In this document: positions 61,499 to 64,000 of the stretch, piece by piece | Position numbering within the stretch: position 1 is the stretch's first letter | Layout: every line of letters begins with the position of its first letter | From: Streptomyces aureoverticillatus | Lineage (GTDB): Bacteria; Actinomycetota; Actinomycetes; Streptomycetales; Streptomycetaceae | DNA: 64,000 nucleotides | Reading direction: 5' to 3' | Assembly: GCF_014649395.1 (NCBI RefSeq) | Contig: NZ_BMSY01000017.1 | Span: 86,001-150,000 of the forward strand | Notes under the pieces: model-generated | Told to the model about the DNA's origin: nothing | The model's input: only the letters and a program-made list of their open reading frames with translations | Database searches by the model: none | Translations under genes and position numbers: made by a program

Positions 61499-63073
61499 CT
61501 AGTGGTCCTCGGCGGGCGGGTCGCAGAACGGTCTGAGGAGGCCCGGCAGCGCCGCGTCCGCGAGGCCGAGACCTTCGGCGACGCCGATGTCGCGGATCCG
61601 GACGGCGCCCCTGCCGGCGGCGGTGGTGGCGGTCAGCGTGCACAGCCCGGCGCGTCGCTGCGTGTACGACTGCCTGCCGGTCCAGCCGACGATCCGGTCG
61701 CGCCGGAGCGCCACCGTGCGGCGGACGAACGTGCCCTGCCGTACGACGAGGTAGTCCCCGTGCAGTGCGTGTCCGAGGCCGCGGTAGGCGTCCCGGGCGA
61801 GCGGGGCCCCGCAGGCCGCGGTGAGCAGCGCGGCCGCGGCGACGGTCCACCAGGGCAGCAGGCCGGTCCCCGCGCCGGCCCCGGCCAGGGCGGCTGCCCC
61901 GGCCGGGGCCAGCAGGCATCCGCGCACCAGACGGCGGCGCAGGGCGGGCCGGGGGTGACCGCGCAGCGCTGCCTGGGTGATCGGCGAGGACGTCTCGTCG
62001 AGGACGTCCGCCGTGATCTGGTGCGCGGAGTCGAGCGGCGCGGCGGGCAGCAGCTGCGCCGGGTTGGAGAAGCGGGCGCTGTGCCCGCCGAGCCCCGTGG
62101 CCAGGAGGTTGAGGCGGGCCGCGGCGAGCAGGCGCAGCGGCAGCGGCCGGGTGAGCTCCACCCCGCAGATCCGCCGCTCGGCCACCGACACCGACCGGGA
62201 CGTGAGCAGCCCGCGCACCAGGTGCAGGGAGCCCTCCGGTTCGCGTTCGAGGCGGTATCCGTACCAGGCCTCGGCGAAGGTCACCAGGGAGCCCGCGACG
62301 CCGACGGCGAGCAGCGTCGCCGCGACGACGGCGACGGCCAGGGCGAGCGGCACGGAGGTCAGCCAGTCCCAGACGTCCCGCGCGGTGCCGCTGTCGGTGA
62401 TGTCGAGGCCGAGGGTGTCGAGGAGCTTGGAGACACCGGTGACCACGGCCAGGACACCGGCGAAGGTGGTGACGGTCAGCGGCGCGTACCGCGCCCAGGA
62501 CCAGCGCATCCGGGCGAGCGGCACGGGCAGCGCCGGGCTCGCGGCGGAGCCGTCGGGGTTCGTCGCCCCGCTCCGGTTCAGGAGCAGCGCCCGGAACTGG
62601 AGGGCCTGTTCGCGCGAGATCCCGTCGAGCACCAGCTCGTCGTCCTCGCTGCGGGCGGTGTGCTGCCCGGTGCCGACCTTGACGGCGGCGAGCCCGAACA
62701 GCCGGTGCACGGGGTTCGCGGTCAGGTCGGCGCTGCGGACGCGGTCGCGGGGAATCGACTTGTCGGTACGGAAGAACAGCCCGGCGTGCAGCTCGACCTT
62801 GTCGTCGGTGATCCGGAAGCGGGTGGTGCGGTAGCGCACCCACTCGTGGCCGGCCTGTACGCCGGCCACCACGATGTAGGAGCCGAGCACGATCAGACCG
62901 TGCGCGTTGAGCAGGTCACGGGCCACGAAGATGGCGCCGAGCAGCGGCACCGCCGGGCCGACGAGCCAGCTCACGCTGACCACGATCATGCGGGGGTGGA
63001 GCCGCTGCCACGCCTCTTCGGCGGATGGCCGCGGCGCTTCGGGTGCGTCGAGCACCGGTGTCCGCGTCCTCAC
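61499..63073 (-). CDS. PH-domain (YdbT-like) membrane protein
   Basis: A 524-residue membrane protein with three bacterial PH-like (PF03703) segments, each after a pair of hydrophobic helices: RYRTTRFRITDDKVELHAGLFFR, GYRLEREPEGSLHLVRGLL and GHALHGDYLVVRQGTFVRR. This matches YdbT of Firmicutes, which protects against some antimicrobial peptides with YdbS. The GTG start overlaps the upstream PH gene's stop (GTGA), so they are coupled. It precedes the MMPL gene by 116 bp on the same strand. Confidence 0.88.
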   Translation of the reverse strand: MRTRTPVLDAPEAPRPSAEEAWQRLHPRMIVVSVSWLVGPAVPLLGAIFVARDLLNAHGLIVLGSYIVVAGVQAGHEWVRYRTTRFRITDDKVELHAGLFFRTDKSIPRDRVRSADLTANPVHRLFGLAAVKVGTGQHTARSEDDELVLDGISREQALQFRALLLNRSGATNPDGSAASPALPVPLARMRWSWARYAPLTVTTFAGVLAVVTGVSKLLDTLGLDITDSGTARDVWDWLTSVPLALAVAVVAATLLAVGVAGSLVTFAEAWYGYRLEREPEGSLHLVRGLLTSRSVSVAERRICGVELTRPLPLRLLAAARLNLLATGLGGHSARFSNPAQLLPAAPLDSAHQITADVLDETSSPITQAALRGHPRPALRRRLVRGCLLAPAGAAALAGAGAGTGLLPWWTVAAAALLTAACGAPLARDAYRGLGHALHGDYLVVRQGTFVRRTVALRRDRIVGWTGRQSYTQRRAGLCTLTATTAAGRGAVRIRDIGVAEGLGLADAALPGLLRPFCDPPAEDH

Positions 63074-63621
63074 GTGCCGTCCTCGTGCAGGGCGCGGACG
63101 CGCTCGGTGAGGTCCCGGACCAGGGCGGAGGCGAGGTCCTTGTCCAGGCCCTCGATGGTGACCGGGCCCGCCGCAGACGCGGTCGTCACGGTCACCGCGG
63201 ACAGACCGAACAGCTGCATCAGCGGGCCGCGCTTGGTGTCCAGGGTCTGGATGCGCGTGAACGGCACGACACGCCATTCACGGGTGAACCGGCCCGAGGT
63301 GGCGCACACGGCCTCGGTGCTCGCCTCCCACCGGTGCACGCGGTAGCGGTACCAGGGGGTGAGCAGCGCGTACCCCACGCCCAGCGGGCACAGCACCGCG
63401 AAGGCGGGCCACAGCCAGGACGGGGCGTCCGGCATCAGCGCCAGGGCGGCGACCCCGACGAGGACCGGCACGACGACCAGGAGGTTCTGCGTCAGCCACC
63501 AGTGGACGGCACGGCGGTCCGGGCGGCGGCCGGGCCCAGGCGCCGAGAGCAGGCCCGGCGCGGCGGCGTCGGGGAACGCCTCCGACCCGTCTCTCGGTGA
63601 CTGCCGCATCTGGTGTGGCAC
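63070..63621 (-). CDS. PH-domain (YdbS-like) membrane protein
   Basis: A 183-residue partner of the larger PH protein: a polar N-terminus, two adjacent membrane helices (NLLVVVPVLVGVAALALM and WPAFAVLCPLGVGYALL), then one bPH domain with YRYRVHRWEASTEAVCATSGRFTREWRVVPFTRIQTLD. The GTG at 63621 is chosen because GGAGGAG lies four bases upstream; an ATG four codons later has no site. A hairpin stands 15 bp before the start. Confidence 0.85.
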   Translation of the reverse strand: MPHQMRQSPRDGSEAFPDAAAPGLLSAPGPGRRPDRRAVHWWLTQNLLVVVPVLVGVAALALMPDAPSWLWPAFAVLCPLGVGYALLTPWYRYRVHRWEASTEAVCATSGRFTREWRVVPFTRIQTLDTKRGPLMQLFGLSAVTVTTASAAGPVTIEGLDKDLASALVRDLTERVRALHEDGT

Positions 63622-63636
63622 TGCTCCTCCGGCCCC

Positions 63637-63662
63637 TTGGCTGTTCTTTCCGGAACAGCCAA
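63637..63662. promoter_or_regulatory. Hairpin in the leader of the PH-domain operon
   Basis: TTGGCTGTTC and GAACAGCCAA form a perfect 10-bp stem with a 6-base loop, ending 15 bp before the GTG start and next to the ribosome site. It may be an operator or an mRNA structure. Confidence 0.45.
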
Positions 63663-63817
63663 ACAAGCCGGGCGGCCAGGCAGGCAGAGCGGTTCGGGTG
63701 GAGTGGAAGCGACCAAGGTTGCAACTTCGGCGGCGCGCTACCCACTTTCGTACGCTCCGCTGTTTCGTAGGGACCAGGTCTGCTTCCGGGGCGCGTGGGC
63801 GACAGTAGGGTGACCGC

Positions 63818-64000
63818 GTGATAGGGCCGATTCGATGGTTGGGCCGCAGCGCCGTTCAGGACACCATCCTCGTCGCCACACTCATCGCGCTCAACGTCTT
63901 CGTCGCCTTCTGGAGCGGCTTTCCCCGGGAAGAGGACCCGCGGTTTGGTCCGTGGGTGGGGTTGGGGTTGCAGGTGGTTGTGGTGGTGGTGTTGGTGGTG
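63818..64000 (+). CDS. Membrane protein N-terminus, possible sensor histidine kinase (cut by window edge)
   Basis: The first 61 codons from a GTG start: a short cytoplasmic stretch (IGPIRWLGRSAVQD), a hydrophobic helix (TILVATLIALNVFVAFW), a polar loop, and the start of a second helix rich in Val. This helix-loop-helix start, with SAVQDTILVA, is common in Streptomyces sensor kinases, but the catalytic domains lie outside the window, so the identity is a guess. Divergent from the PH-domain operon. Confidence 0.6.
   Translation, partial: MIGPIRWLGRSAVQDTILVATLIALNVFVAFWSGFPREEDPRFGPWVGLGLQVVVVVVLVV

Noticed and set aside
59049..63346. Long plus-strand frames opposite the MMPL and PH-domain genes
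   Set aside because: Opposite genes have clear transmembrane and motif structure; these frames encode only His/Asp/Arg/Gly-rich sequence.

Overview
The window is a chromosomal segment of a high-GC actinomycete, almost certainly Streptomyces or a close relative. Evidence: overall GC is very high, GTG and TTG starts are common, many stop/start codons overlap (ATGA, GTGA, TGATG), extracellular glycosidases and solute-binding lipoproteins are abundant, and the content (PadR/DUF1048, SDR with zinc ribbon, Rpf/LysM/M23 protein, DUF5988) is typical of that genus. Coding density is high. I see no rRNA, tRNA, CRISPR array, insertion sequence or prophage. All family assignments come from reading motifs by eye; none was confirmed by a database search.

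Layout. 1-7563: a leftward operon for uptake and non-phosphorylative breakdown of a 6-deoxy sugar, most likely L-fucose (binding protein, ABC ATPase, permease, fuconate-type dehydratase, SDR, aldo/keto reductase), with a divergent GntR/FadR regulator. 7713-9110: vanadium haloperoxidase-like secreted enzyme. 9175-18463: GH38 alpha-mannosidase, GH5-type glycosidase, CUT1 sugar ABC importer and divergent LacI regulator, resembling an N-glycan-core locus. 18511-20223: small kinase-like protein and methyltransferase. 20386-23903: secreted GH29 fucosidase and GH20 hexosaminidase. 24024-26963: ArsR regulator, MFS exporter and histidine phosphatase. 27093-29862: DrrAB-like drug ABC exporter plus PadR/DUF1048 pair. 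30040-30213: an unassigned 57-residue protein. 30591-33588: zinc-ribbon SDR and a WS/DGAT acyltransferase. 33752-45178: secreted GH92 and GH2 enzymes, LacI regulator, and a YtfQRT/YjfF-like CUT2 importer.

45175-56122 is mostly housekeeping and cell-surface content: glgC, glgA, FhuF-like protein, EamA-like transporter, Rpf/LysM/M23 muralytic protein, acetyl xylan esterase, gnd, a proline-rich small protein, Ddn-like protein, Asp/Glu racemase-like protein and a cold-shock-domain protein. 56234-59079 is a compact accessory locus: flavin amine oxidase, a 242-residue protein I do not recognise, and a DUF5988-type protein. 59190-63621: MMPL/RND transporter and two PH-domain membrane proteins. The right edge cuts a membrane protein that may be a sensor kinase.

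How it fits together: GH29, GH20, GH38, GH5, GH92 and GH2, with three sugar importers, a fucose-type catabolic operon and three dedicated regulators, together cover almost every linkage of a fucosylated complex N-glycan. The less explained items are the 57-residue protein with a near-perfect upstream palindrome, the 56234-59079 locus, an ABC ATPase with one degenerate nucleotide site, and short degenerate tandem repeats sitting just after the stop codons of several unrelated genes.
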